From assembly GCA_029263315.1 (NCBI GenBank), contig JAJCXR010000041.1, positions 124,001-188,000 of the forward strand: a DNA stretch of 64,000 nt, given 5' to 3'. Under the pieces are notes generated by a model. The model saw only the letters and a list, made by a program, of their open reading frames with translations, was not told the DNA's origin and did not search any database. Made by a program: the position numbers and the translations under genes. This document shows positions 32,385-40,357 of this stretch, in pieces (the stretch's first letter is position 1; each line of letters begins with the position of its first letter). The stretch is from Acidobacteriota bacterium. GTDB lineage: Bacteria; Acidobacteriota; Thermoanaerobaculia; Multivoradales; J023.

Positions 32385-33284
32385 ATGTCCATCCGTCCCG
32401 TCAAACGACACAGCAAGGCCATGCCGACCCGCGAGGGTGCCGGTGTCGACCTCTTCCGCGCCTTTGGCTTCGAAGAACCCTCCGCTTTTGATCCATTTCT
32501 GCTGCTCGACGACTTCCGCAACGATCGGCCGGAGGAGTATGCGGCGGGTTTTCCTTGGCATCCACACCGCGGCATCGAGACCATCACCTATGTCCTGGCG
32601 GGTTCCGTCGAGCATGGCGACAGTCTCGGCAATCAGGGCATCATCCAGCCGGGGGACCTGCAGTGGATGACGGCGGGCCGCGGCATCATCCACCAGGAGA
32701 TGCCCCAGGGCGATGCCCAGGGACGCATGCACGGTTTCCAGCTGTGGGCCAACTTGCCCGCCGCCTTGAAGATGACGGCACCGCGCTACCAGGAGGTCAG
32801 CTCGGCGGACATCCCGGAGGTCATCGAGGATGACGGTACCAAGGCGCGGATCATCTGCGGCGAGATGTGGGGAGCCAAGGGACCGGTCGAGGGCATCGCC
32901 GCCGACCCGGTCTATGTCGATGTCTCGGTACCGCCGGGCAAACGCCGATCGCTGCCCGTCGAGACCGACAGCCACGCCTTCGCCTATGTTTTCGCCGGTT
33001 CCGGAACTTTCCTCAACGCCTCCGGTCCTCGGCGGCCCGTCACCGAGGCGGTGGGTGAGGTAGCCGAGACGGCAGAACCGATGGTCGACAATCGCAGCCT
33101 CATCCTCTTCGATCGCGGCGACACCGTCACGGTGCAGGCCGGCGACCAGGGTATCCGCTTTCTCCTGGTGTCGGGCCGGCCCCTGCGGGAGCCGGTGGCC
33201 TGGCATGGCCCGGTGGTCATGAACACTCGGCAGGAGTTGGTACAGGCCTTCGAGGAGCTGCAGCGCGGTACGTTCTTGAAGTGA
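32385..33284 (+). CDS. Pirin family protein
   Basis: 299 aa; the ATG at 32385 is preceded by GAGGAG. Typical bicupin pirin: N-terminal cupin with metal ligands H59 and H61 in FPWHPHRGIET, H103 and E105 in GIIHQEM, matching the four iron ligands of characterised pirins. The C-terminal cupin contains VDVSVPPGKRRSLPVE and SHAFAYVFAGSGTF. Length is normal for the family. Pirins are cytoplasmic metal proteins; some have quercetinase activity, others act as redox-dependent regulators. Which applies here is not decided by sequence. It is monocistronic and convergent with the NTF2-like gene. Confidence 0.93.
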   Translation: MSIRPVKRHSKAMPTREGAGVDLFRAFGFEEPSAFDPFLLLDDFRNDRPEEYAAGFPWHPHRGIETITYVLAGSVEHGDSLGNQGIIQPGDLQWMTAGRGIIHQEMPQGDAQGRMHGFQLWANLPAALKMTAPRYQEVSSADIPEVIEDDGTKARIICGEMWGAKGPVEGIAADPVYVDVSVPPGKRRSLPVETDSHAFAYVFAGSGTFLNASGPRRPVTEAVGEVAETAEPMVDNRSLILFDRGDTVTVQAGDQGIRFLLVSGRPLREPVAWHGPVVMNTRQELVQAFEELQRGTFLK

Positions 33285-33321
33285 GGCCGCCTAGTCCTAG
33301 TTGGGTCCCGATAGGGGCCCG

Positions 33322-34200
33322 CTAGAATTCGGAGGCCCGCCAAAAGTCCTGATGGTGAACCACCTTGCCGTTCCGCACCTCGAGGACGATCAGCAAGGGC
33401 GTTTCGTGTGGGGCCGCTGCGACGCCCACCTCCACCTCACCGTCCGCCGGCCGGGCCCGGGCATGGGTGATAAACACCGCATGGTGGGTTGAAAAGAAAG
33501 CATCCTCGACCTCGAGCTCGAAGCTGTCCAAACGCGCCCTGGAGCGGCGAAACCAGTCGCCGATGGCGGCGACGCCGACCATGGGCTCAGCCCCCATGCC
33601 TGGCTCCAGCAACTCGGCGGTGGGATCACGGAATACCGCGTCCGTGGCCAGCAGGCCTTGCATGGCGTCCATGTCCCGGGCATAGGCCGCGACATAGCGC
33701 CTCGCCACGTCGTGTGTGGTCTGCACCTCGGCCTCGACTTCGCCTGCCTCGAGGCGGCTGGTGAATGCCTTGTAGTCGGCGTAGTCGAAGCGTTCGATCA
33801 CTTGACCACCTTCGATGTGCAAGATGTTCAGAAAGGGAAAGGCCGGGCCCGCGTCCGCCCGGGCCGAGGAGAAGAGAATGTCGTAGTGCCCCGACTCGAA
33901 GCGCAGCAGGGGCTGCCAGGTCATACCCGAAATCCCCCAACTGAGGTGCTCGGCGAGTATCGCCTCCCGGCCGCGGAGACCCTGCGCCAAGGCCATGCCG
34001 TAGACCTCGGTGGTGGGATCGATGAACCAGGCATCGGAAGCCAACAGTTTCCCCATGGCCGGCATGTCGTTGGCTTTCATGGTAGCCCGATAGCGATCCG
34101 CCACTCGAGCCACCGCCGACGGCTCGGCCGTCTCAGCGGCACAAAGCCCAGCCATGCACATCGCACCGCCCATGACCCACAGTGATTTCTCTAATCTCAT
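33322..34200 (-). CDS. Exported protein with two NTF2/SnoaL-like domains
   Basis: 292 aa from the ATG at 34200 (AGGAGG 5 bases upstream), followed by a signal peptide (SLWVMGGAMCMAGLCAAE). Two SnoaL/NTF2-like cone folds in tandem can be recognised: residues about 30-145 (ARVADRYRATMKANDMPAMGKLLASDAWFIDP) and about 155-290 (ARRYVAAYARDMDAMQGLLATDAVFRDP ... GKVVHHQDFW). The internal similarity shows they arose by duplication. Such domains bind small molecules or act as isomerase/cyclase-like enzymes; no specific activity can be assigned. Location is periplasmic or secreted. Confidence 0.82.
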   Translation of the reverse strand: MRLEKSLWVMGGAMCMAGLCAAETAEPSAVARVADRYRATMKANDMPAMGKLLASDAWFIDPTTEVYGMALAQGLRGREAILAEHLSWGISGMTWQPLLRFESGHYDILFSSARADAGPAFPFLNILHIEGGQVIERFDYADYKAFTSRLEAGEVEAEVQTTHDVARRYVAAYARDMDAMQGLLATDAVFRDPTAELLEPGMGAEPMVGVAAIGDWFRRSRARLDSFELEVEDAFFSTHHAVFITHARARPADGEVEVGVAAAPHETPLLIVLEVRNGKVVHHQDFWRASEF

Positions 34201-34487
34201 GGTGTCCTCCTTGGCTCCCGGTTTCATCTCGACCCGTCCGCCAGTACCTCCAAGCGAGGAGGCACCGACTCGGTCACCGAAACCATGAATACGCCATCAA
34301 CCCACTCCAAGGTTTCCTCGTCTGGGGCAAAACACAAGAATGTCCTGGTCAGTTCTTTTCATCTTTCTGAGGGAATCCAACGATCGGACCTCCCAGCAGC
34401 CCAACAATCCATCTGCCGAACTAGCCTGAGACAGGCGTATGCTTGCCGGCAGGTTCTCAGCAGACTCGACATTCACAAGGAGGTTCC

Positions 34488-35372
34488 ATGCTCGAATCTA
34501 GCCACAGCCCGTCGCCTAGCCACAGCCCGTCGCCGCCTCGTCCCGCCGTAGCCATCCTGGTTGTACTCGCCCTGTGCGTCCTGGCCTCGGCCGCCTTCGG
34601 CCAGGTATCCGAGCCGCCACCCCGCTCCGATACCATCACCGCCGTGTCTCAGTTCTTGCTCTGCTCGGGCAATCCCTACGCCCTGTGCTATTACTCGGGT
34701 CCGCAGCATGCGCCGCCAAAAACCAACCGGCCGGTGCCCGCCTTGCCCTGTGAGCTGTCGGACGACGGCAAATCCGCCACTTGCAAGTGCTACGCCTTCG
34801 AGGACGGCGCGTCGACAAATTTTGTCGCGCTGCCTTCGATTCTCAATCCCGACATCCTGGCGCAGACCGAGAGCGCCTGCGGTGAGGACGGCCTGCTGTG
34901 CCTCAATATGGTCAATCAGAAAACCTGTGCCGCGGGCGACGAGCCGGAGCCGTGCAAGAGCGATCCCAAGCTCGGAAGTTGCTGCAAGACGGCCCCGGTT
35001 TGCGGCGACCTCGGCAATACCCAGGCTGGCATCGGCCAGTCGTTTTTTCCCCAGGCCAGCCTCCTCTCCACCTTTTCCTTCAAGCACGCTGCGAGCTATC
35101 CCATCGGCTCCACCGACTGTAGTGAGGCACCCACGCCGCTCTATGCCGGTTGCATGACGGCCCCCTGTGGCGAACCCTATGGTGAGCCCGGCCAGCGATT
35201 TGCCGACTGCAAATGCCCCACCTTCGAGGGCCCCTATCAATTTGGGCAAACGGCCCCGGATGCCGGCGGCGAAGCGGGGAGCCGAGCCTGCACTCTGAAG
35301 CCTGGTTATGTTTGGTCGGCCGCCAATCTGGAGACTGCAGGCAACCTTGCGACCCAGGCACCGCCTGAATAG
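34488..35372 (+). CDS. Exported cysteine-rich protein of unknown function
   Basis: 294 aa from the ATG at 34488, preceded by AAGGAGG. A Ser/Pro-rich N-terminus (HSPSPSHSPSPPRP, itself a short duplication) precedes a hydrophobic signal segment (AVAILVVLALCVLASAAFG). The mature chain contains about 20 cysteines in patterns such as TCKCYAFEDG and DCKCPTFEG, which look like two copies of one motif, and GSCCKTAPVCGD. Probably disulfide-rich and extracellular. No family is recognised. Confidence 0.75.
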   Translation: MLESSHSPSPSHSPSPPRPAVAILVVLALCVLASAAFGQVSEPPPRSDTITAVSQFLLCSGNPYALCYYSGPQHAPPKTNRPVPALPCELSDDGKSATCKCYAFEDGASTNFVALPSILNPDILAQTESACGEDGLLCLNMVNQKTCAAGDEPEPCKSDPKLGSCCKTAPVCGDLGNTQAGIGQSFFPQASLLSTFSFKHAASYPIGSTDCSEAPTPLYAGCMTAPCGEPYGEPGQRFADCKCPTFEGPYQFGQTAPDAGGEAGSRACTLKPGYVWSAANLETAGNLATQAPPE

Positions 35373-35803
35373 GTGCTCGAGATTAGTGCCCGAAATAAGT
35401 GCCTGGCACCGATTTTCTGGCACCGATTTTCTGCCCCCTTGGACCCCGCAAGGGGTACTCCCTATGAGACCGGGGTCAGGAGCGCAGCGACGCCACCCCG
35501 GGATCGGCGCCACACAAACTCCGTTTAGGTGCCTGGCACCCCGCGGTCGGGCACCCCGGGGTCGGGCACCCCGGGATCGGCACCCCGTTATCGCCACCCC
35601 GGGATCGGAACGTCACCACAAGCTGCCTAACGGTCAGCAGGTGCCAACCACAAGGCGGCCCGGCGATGCAGCTCCGTGTATCGCGTATTTCCTCGGCCAT
35701 TCCGTCGAGGTCAGGAGGCTGCCGCGACGTCGGCACGCCGTCGCCGCAGCTCCAGAGGGCAGCGCAGCACAGCAGAATCACCCCCTTGGAATACCTAGAC
35801 AAC
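35373..35803. other. 431-bp repeat-rich intergenic region
   Basis: Two GTGCCTGGCAC palindromes (35399-35409, 35529-35539), the second copy of the 48-bp repeat (35456-35503), and a run of CACCCCGGGATCGG-like units at about 35540-35610. No gene seen. Confidence 0.7.
35456..35503. repeat. 48-bp dispersed intergenic repeat, copy 2
   Basis: Identical to 939-986, with the same CCGGGGT/ACCCCGG stem. Confidence 0.8.
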
Positions 35804-36334
35804 CTATTGCCCCGGAAGACCCCAGAGTCGCACCCGCAGCGCATCGATCTGGCTCTTGAATCGCACCAGGCAAGCGCGCCAGCCAAATTCCATCGGCAGC
35901 GCCTCGAAGCGGGGTTGCAGCAAGCCGAGCCGGTGGACGATGGCCCGAACCTTGGCGAGACGGCAACGGTCGCAGAACACCACGACGGGGCGGTCGCCGA
36001 CCAACCAACCGCTTTTTTCGGCCTGCAGAAAGTTTTCGAAGGTGGTGCGGGAAAACTCTTCGAGACGCATCAACCGGGGGTCCACGCCCCACTGCTCGAG
36101 CATCTGGGCCATCCACTGGGCCTCCGAGGGTTGCTCGGACCCATCGCCGGTCGCCGCGCCGCAGAGCAGGATCCAGGACGGATTGTCTTGCTCGACCGCT
36201 TCGGCGATACCATCGAGGTAGTGCTCATAACCCGAATGCCAGAAGGTGCCATAGCCGAGGACGAGGAAAAATGGGCGATCCGGTGGGGACACCGACGGCG
36301 GAGATGCCGTCTCTGTCGATGGATGAGGTTCCAT
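35804..36334 (-). CDS. DUF218/YdcF-like protein
   Basis: 176 aa from the ATG at 36334 (AAGGGA upstream). The order of motifs fits the DUF218 (ElyC/SanA/YdcF) fold: FFLVLGYGTF, then ILLCGAATGDGSEQPSEAQWM, then GVDPRLMRLEEFSRTTFENF, then RPVVVFCDRCRLAKVRAIVHRLG. This is the usual G-x-G strand, the SEA-x-x-M helix and the E-x-x-S-x-x-T-x-E-N active-site-like segment. Unlike SanA/ElyC there is no membrane anchor, so it is cytoplasmic. Family members bind S-adenosylmethionine or affect envelope polymers; the function here is open. Confidence 0.8.
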   Translation of the reverse strand: MEPHPSTETASPPSVSPPDRPFFLVLGYGTFWHSGYEHYLDGIAEAVEQDNPSWILLCGAATGDGSEQPSEAQWMAQMLEQWGVDPRLMRLEEFSRTTFENFLQAEKSGWLVGDRPVVVFCDRCRLAKVRAIVHRLGLLQPRFEALPMEFGWRACLVRFKSQIDALRVRLWGLPGQ

Positions 36335-36515
36335 GGTCCCTTTTCTTGTCACGGCTCGGATTGTCGCATAGCATCCGTCTGAGATGTAACCATCGTTTCT
36401 GAGAGTCATTACGAGGCGGGCCATGGTCTTGAAGACCAATCTTGAAGACCATTGTCTTGAAGACCTTTAATGTTCTCGATGTTGTGGAGAAACAAGACGT
36501 GCATTGGGAGCCAGC

Positions 36516-37514
36516 ATGCAGTTAGTTTCGGTCATTATTCCGGTGCTCAATGGCGAAGCAGCCCTTGGCGAGGCCCTGAGCTCGGTGCTGGCACAAACGC
36601 ATCAGGAGCTGGAAATCCTTGTCATCGACGACGGTTCCACCGACGGCACCGTGGAGGTCGCCAGGTCGATTGGCGATGCCCGCATTTCAGTGCACAGCTT
36701 CGACAACGGCGGCATCTCCACCGCGAGGAATCGTGGCATCGCCTTGGCCAACGGTGAATACCTCTCGTTCCTCGACCACGACGACCTGTGGACGACGGAT
36801 AAATTGCAGAAGCAAGTCGAGGCCCTCGAGGCCAATCCCCGGGCCGGCGTCGCCTATAGTTTTACCTACCATACGGACTACGAAGGCAACGTGGTGCATG
36901 GAGGTTTTCAAGAGATCGTCGACGGGGATGTCCTGGAAGCCCTCTTCGTACGCTTTCTTTTGCAATGCGGCTCCAATGGGTTGGTCAGGCGGCGGGATTG
37001 CGAGGCGGTCGGGGGCTTCAATGAATCACTTTTCCTTTCGGAAGACTACGATTTTTTCTTGCGCCTCGCAGAACGCTGTGACTTTGCCCTGGTTCCCGAG
37101 CACCAGATCTACTACCGTGGACGGCCCGAGTCCGCCAGCAACCTCCACTTCGTTGAGCTGCGTCGCGATACCCACCGCATTATCGCCGCCGCCGCCGCCC
37201 GTCAACCGGCGCGTCTGAAACCCTTGCAGTGGCACGCCTGCGCGGTGATCGACGGCTACGTCGTCGGCAAGATCCTCAAGCAGCCTTTCCGCTGGTCCCA
37301 TGCTTGGCTGGCCCTGCGCTGCTTAGCCACTCACCTACGGGCCGGACCCTTCGGTTGGGGTCTACTCTTCGAGCGCCGCGACAAGGTCTTCTACTGGACC
37401 GCCAAGATCGCTGCTTGGACGTTGGTGCCCGGCCGTCTGCGTCCGTGGTTGAGTCGGCGCTGGTGGGCCCTAATGGGGCATCCGCCACCGGCAGATGATC
37501 CGCCTACCCCATGA
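36516..37514 (+). CDS. Family 2 glycosyltransferase
   Basis: 332 aa from the ATG at 36516, with GGGAG 5 bases upstream. GT-A fold: VSVIIPVLNGE at the N-terminus, nucleotide-binding ILVIDDGSTDGT, GGISTARNRGIALANGEYLSFLDHDDLW with the metal-binding D-x-D, and acceptor-side FLSEDYDFFLRLAE with the conserved ED pair. The C-terminal 90 residues are basic and amphipathic, without clear transmembrane helices, suggesting peripheral membrane contact. It transfers a sugar to a polysaccharide, lipid or protein; the donor and acceptor are unknown. No sugar biosynthesis genes are adjacent. Confidence 0.92.
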   Translation: MQLVSVIIPVLNGEAALGEALSSVLAQTHQELEILVIDDGSTDGTVEVARSIGDARISVHSFDNGGISTARNRGIALANGEYLSFLDHDDLWTTDKLQKQVEALEANPRAGVAYSFTYHTDYEGNVVHGGFQEIVDGDVLEALFVRFLLQCGSNGLVRRRDCEAVGGFNESLFLSEDYDFFLRLAERCDFALVPEHQIYYRGRPESASNLHFVELRRDTHRIIAAAAARQPARLKPLQWHACAVIDGYVVGKILKQPFRWSHAWLALRCLATHLRAGPFGWGLLFERRDKVFYWTAKIAAWTLVPGRLRPWLSRRWWALMGHPPPADDPPTP

Positions 37515-37555
37515 CAAGAAGAGTACAAACAAGAGGTGCTCCACGGAAACCCAGT

Positions 37556-37576
37556 GTCAGGAGAGCAGCGACGCCA
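37556..37576. repeat. Degenerate core of the 48-bp dispersed repeat
   Basis: 21 bases matching the centre of 939-986 with one mismatch (GTCAGGAGxGCAGCGACGCCA); the stem-forming flanks are lost. Confidence 0.6.
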
Positions 37577-37732
37577 TTTTGAGATGCGGTGGCACCACCA
37601 CAGGAATGCCTTCCCTCAGTACAATTCATGACACATATCGCCTACATAGTCCGCTTGTATAGGTGAAGACCGACAACCGGCTCGTTAGCGAGCCGAACTA
37701 AAGCCCAGGCCTGGCCTCTAAGGAGATACGTC

Positions 37733-39481
37733 ATGAAACGTTTAGTGCTACCCCTTGCCTTGATTTCCTTTACCTTGCTATCCTTCGTTGCCCCCGCCTT
37801 CTGCCAAATCATCGAGGAATCGGCGGCTGAGCTCAGCGGCGGCGGCGGCGAAAAGATCCTTGCTGAAAAGGAAATGGAACGAGCCCTTTGGAGCTACCTG
37901 AACAACGAACGGATGACTGATCTCGAAAAAGCACGTATCGTCGTCGAGATCGATCCGGATCTCAAGATCCTGATCGACGCGGACGAAGCCCAGAGCCGAG
38001 CCGTTGGCGTGCATTTGCCGGTCGACGTTGCGGTACGCCTGGGGCGCGAAAAGGCCCTTTCAACGTCCAAATCGACCGCCTCGGGTCATGCCTCGGGAGT
38101 GGGTCGCACCCGGCTCGACTCCGCAGGTGGGTTGGTGTGGGCGACTTCGCTGCAGGCGCAGGGCGCTTCCGCCGTGCGCATACATTTCACCAACTTCCAG
38201 CTACCACCTCGCACCGCCCTCTACCTCTACAACGACGCTGGCCAAGCCCACGGCCCCTACACCGGCACGGGCCCCCACGGCGACGGCGAGTTTTGGTCGC
38301 ACACCGTCTTCGGCGAGCATGTGTGGATCCAACTACACTCCGACGATGCAGACAGCGCCAAGCTGGCGGAGGCCTCCTTCAACATCACCGACATCTCCCA
38401 CTTGGGCGATCGCTTCGAGATCGCCAAGCTGGTCGGAGCGGATGCCGACAAGGCGGACTGCAGTGGCAATATCAGCTGCGTCGAGAACGCGGAATGTTAC
38501 GACTGGGACGATATTTTGAGCTCGGCCCGCAAAGCGGTTGCCAAGATCATTTTCGAAGATCCTGACGACGGCCTTTCCTACATCTGCAGCGGCGGGCTGC
38601 TCAACGATCAAGATAGCTCGGATAGAACCCCCTGGTTTCTCACCGCCCACCATTGCTTGAGCACCGAATCCGCCGCCAACTCCCTGGAAGCCCTCTTTCA
38701 ATATCAATCCTCCTGTGGCAGTTGCTCAGGGAGTTATGTCGACAGCGTTCTCGGCGCCGACCTGTGGGCCACTGACAACGCCGGCGATTTCAGCCTTCTG
38801 GAGCTCTCTGAGCTGCCCTCCAGCTGGGCCCTCATGGGATGGACCAACGCCAACGTCATGGACAGCGACGGAACGCAGCTCTATCGCATCAGCCATCCCA
38901 AGGGGAAACCCCAGAGCTTCTCGCAGCACGAGGTGGTGCTCCACTCCAGCAGCAAGTACATCCACACCGAAAATATCATCGGCACCGTGGAAGGGGGCTC
39001 CAGTGGCTCCCCCATCTTTCGCGACGACAGCAAAGTGGTCGGTCAGCTCCTCGGCGTTACCAATGACAACAACCTCTGCAGCCCCACCACCTTCGATACC
39101 CTCGACGGCGCTTTCTCCTACTATTGGAAAAGCGTGCGCCCCTACCTTGGATCGCCGAGCAATACCAACAAGATGCATGTTTCCGCCGTCGCAGCCGGTA
39201 CCCAGAAAGTCATTTTCTCGCTGTTCTTCGGCAAGGCCACCATCACGGTCGTCGATGAGCTCGGTAACGTGGTGCCCTTCGCTACCGTCACCGGCACCTT
39301 CTCCGGCGGGTTGAGCGGCACCTACTCGGGAATAACCAACCACTTGGGCCAGGCCACGATCCTGCATGGTCAATTGAAGAGCAGCAAACCCAGCTTTACT
39401 TTCTGTGTCACCAATGTCACCCAAGCCTACTTCAGCACTTATGACTCGGCGTCCAATGACGTCACCTGCGCTAGCCGCTGA
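37733..39481 (+). CDS. Secreted trypsin-fold protease, lysyl-endopeptidase-like
   Basis: 582 aa; signal peptide MKRLVLPLALISFTLLSFVAPAFCQ. A propeptide-like N-terminal region (about 25-255) includes a beta-sandwich stretch (SAVRIHFTNFQLPPRTALYLYNDAGQ). The peptidase domain (about 255-485) has catalytic His in WFLTAHHC (H307), Asp in AGDFSLLEL (D352), and Ser in VEGGSSGSPIF (S424). Cysteines flank the site (ICSGGLL, SSCGSCSG), as in Achromobacter-type lysyl endopeptidases. The last 85 residues resemble an Ig/CNA-B-like domain (ITVVDELGNVVPFATVTGTFSGG). Likely an extracellular protease, probably activated by removal of the propeptide. Confidence 0.88.
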   Translation: MKRLVLPLALISFTLLSFVAPAFCQIIEESAAELSGGGGEKILAEKEMERALWSYLNNERMTDLEKARIVVEIDPDLKILIDADEAQSRAVGVHLPVDVAVRLGREKALSTSKSTASGHASGVGRTRLDSAGGLVWATSLQAQGASAVRIHFTNFQLPPRTALYLYNDAGQAHGPYTGTGPHGDGEFWSHTVFGEHVWIQLHSDDADSAKLAEASFNITDISHLGDRFEIAKLVGADADKADCSGNISCVENAECYDWDDILSSARKAVAKIIFEDPDDGLSYICSGGLLNDQDSSDRTPWFLTAHHCLSTESAANSLEALFQYQSSCGSCSGSYVDSVLGADLWATDNAGDFSLLELSELPSSWALMGWTNANVMDSDGTQLYRISHPKGKPQSFSQHEVVLHSSSKYIHTENIIGTVEGGSSGSPIFRDDSKVVGQLLGVTNDNNLCSPTTFDTLDGAFSYYWKSVRPYLGSPSNTNKMHVSAVAAGTQKVIFSLFFGKATITVVDELGNVVPFATVTGTFSGGLSGTYSGITNHLGQATILHGQLKSSKPSFTFCVTNVTQAYFSTYDSASNDVTCASR

Positions 39482-39572
39482 GCCGGCAACGCTGTCTCGA
39501 GGTCGGATCGGCTGAAGATCCAGACCGCCCACAAGCTCCAGACCGCACACAGTGTGACGGTTGGTAGCATTT

Positions 39573-39598
39573 CGTCCGGGCCGATGACGGCCCGGACG
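39573..39598 (+). terminator. Terminator-like hairpin after the protease gene
   Basis: Perfect 11-bp stem CGTCCGGGCCG / CGGCCCGGACG with loop ATGA, then TTT, about 90 bp past the stop codon. The short T-run makes it a weak intrinsic terminator. Confidence 0.6.
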
Positions 39599-39767
39599 TT
39601 TGCCGTTGGGCGGAACTTCCCGTTGGAACCTCACCGCCAAGCTGCGGATAGAAACCGCTCGGGAACCTCCATCGGTCGTCGTGCCTCTCACCTAGTAGGA
39701 GACCAGGCTGGGAGAGCGTACAAGCTCCCCAGGATACCGCCGACTTGCTCGGCACGGAGGTTCGACA

Positions 39768-40346
39768 ATGAAACCCACACTCATGAAACCCACACTCACC
39801 CTTGTTCTGACGACCACCCTCATGCTTCTGGCTGGCGGCGCCGTGGCCGAGGAGACGCCACCCCTCAGCCCACGAAGCGAGGAGGCGCTGTTGCTGGCGC
39901 TCGACGACGAACGCCATGCCCAAGCCCTCTACCAAGCGGTGATGCAAGAACACGGCGAGATCCGCCCCTTCTCCAACATCATCCGCGGCGAGCAGCGGCA
40001 CGAGTCGTTCCTGCTGGAGCTGATGGAGACGTATGGGGTGGACGTACCGACCGATCCTTGGGCGGAGAGGACGATCGAGGTTCCGGAGACGATCCGCGAA
40101 GCTTGCGTCCAGGCCATCGCAGCCGAGAAGGCCAATATCAAGCTCTACGATGGGCTATTGGAGGATATCGTCGAAGCGGATGTTCGCGACACCTTCAACC
40201 ACCTGCGGAATGCCTCGGCAGAGCACCACCTGCCCGCCTTTGAACGTTGCTCGGGCTCCGCCTCGGGACGTGGGAAAGGACGCGGTCAAGGTCATGGCGG
40301 CGGTCATGGCGGGGGCGGCTGTGGGGGTCATTGCGGAGGGGGTTGA
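39768..40346 (+). CDS. Exported DUF2202 ferritin-like protein with Gly/His tail
   Basis: 192 aa. The ATG at 39768 follows GGAGG; the first 15 bases are repeated directly (MKPTLMKPTL), so a second in-frame ATG at 39783 exists. Signal peptide to about residue 27 (GGAVAEE). Residues 30-160 form a ferritin-like four-helix domain of the DUF2202 type (EEALLLALDDERHAQALYQAVMQEHG, SNIIRGEQRHESFLLELMETYGV, CVQAIAAEKANIKLYDGLLE, FNHLRNASAEHHLPAFERC), with the E-x-x-H metal-ligand pattern. The tail (GRGKGRGQGHGGGHGGGGCGGHCGGG) is rich in Gly, His and Cys and could bind metal. Its 3' end is 11 bp from the convergent giant gene. Confidence 0.85.
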   Translation: MKPTLMKPTLTLVLTTTLMLLAGGAVAEETPPLSPRSEEALLLALDDERHAQALYQAVMQEHGEIRPFSNIIRGEQRHESFLLELMETYGVDVPTDPWAERTIEVPETIREACVQAIAAEKANIKLYDGLLEDIVEADVRDTFNHLRNASAEHHLPAFERCSGSASGRGKGRGQGHGGGHGGGGCGGHCGGG

Positions 40347-40357
40347 AACGCCTCCGC
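40333..40357. terminator. Possible bidirectional hairpin between convergent genes
   Basis: GCGGAGG / CCTCCGC, 7-bp stem with 11-base loop, spanning the stop codon of the DUF2202 gene and ending at the stop codon of the giant gene. No T-run; weak evidence. Confidence 0.4.
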
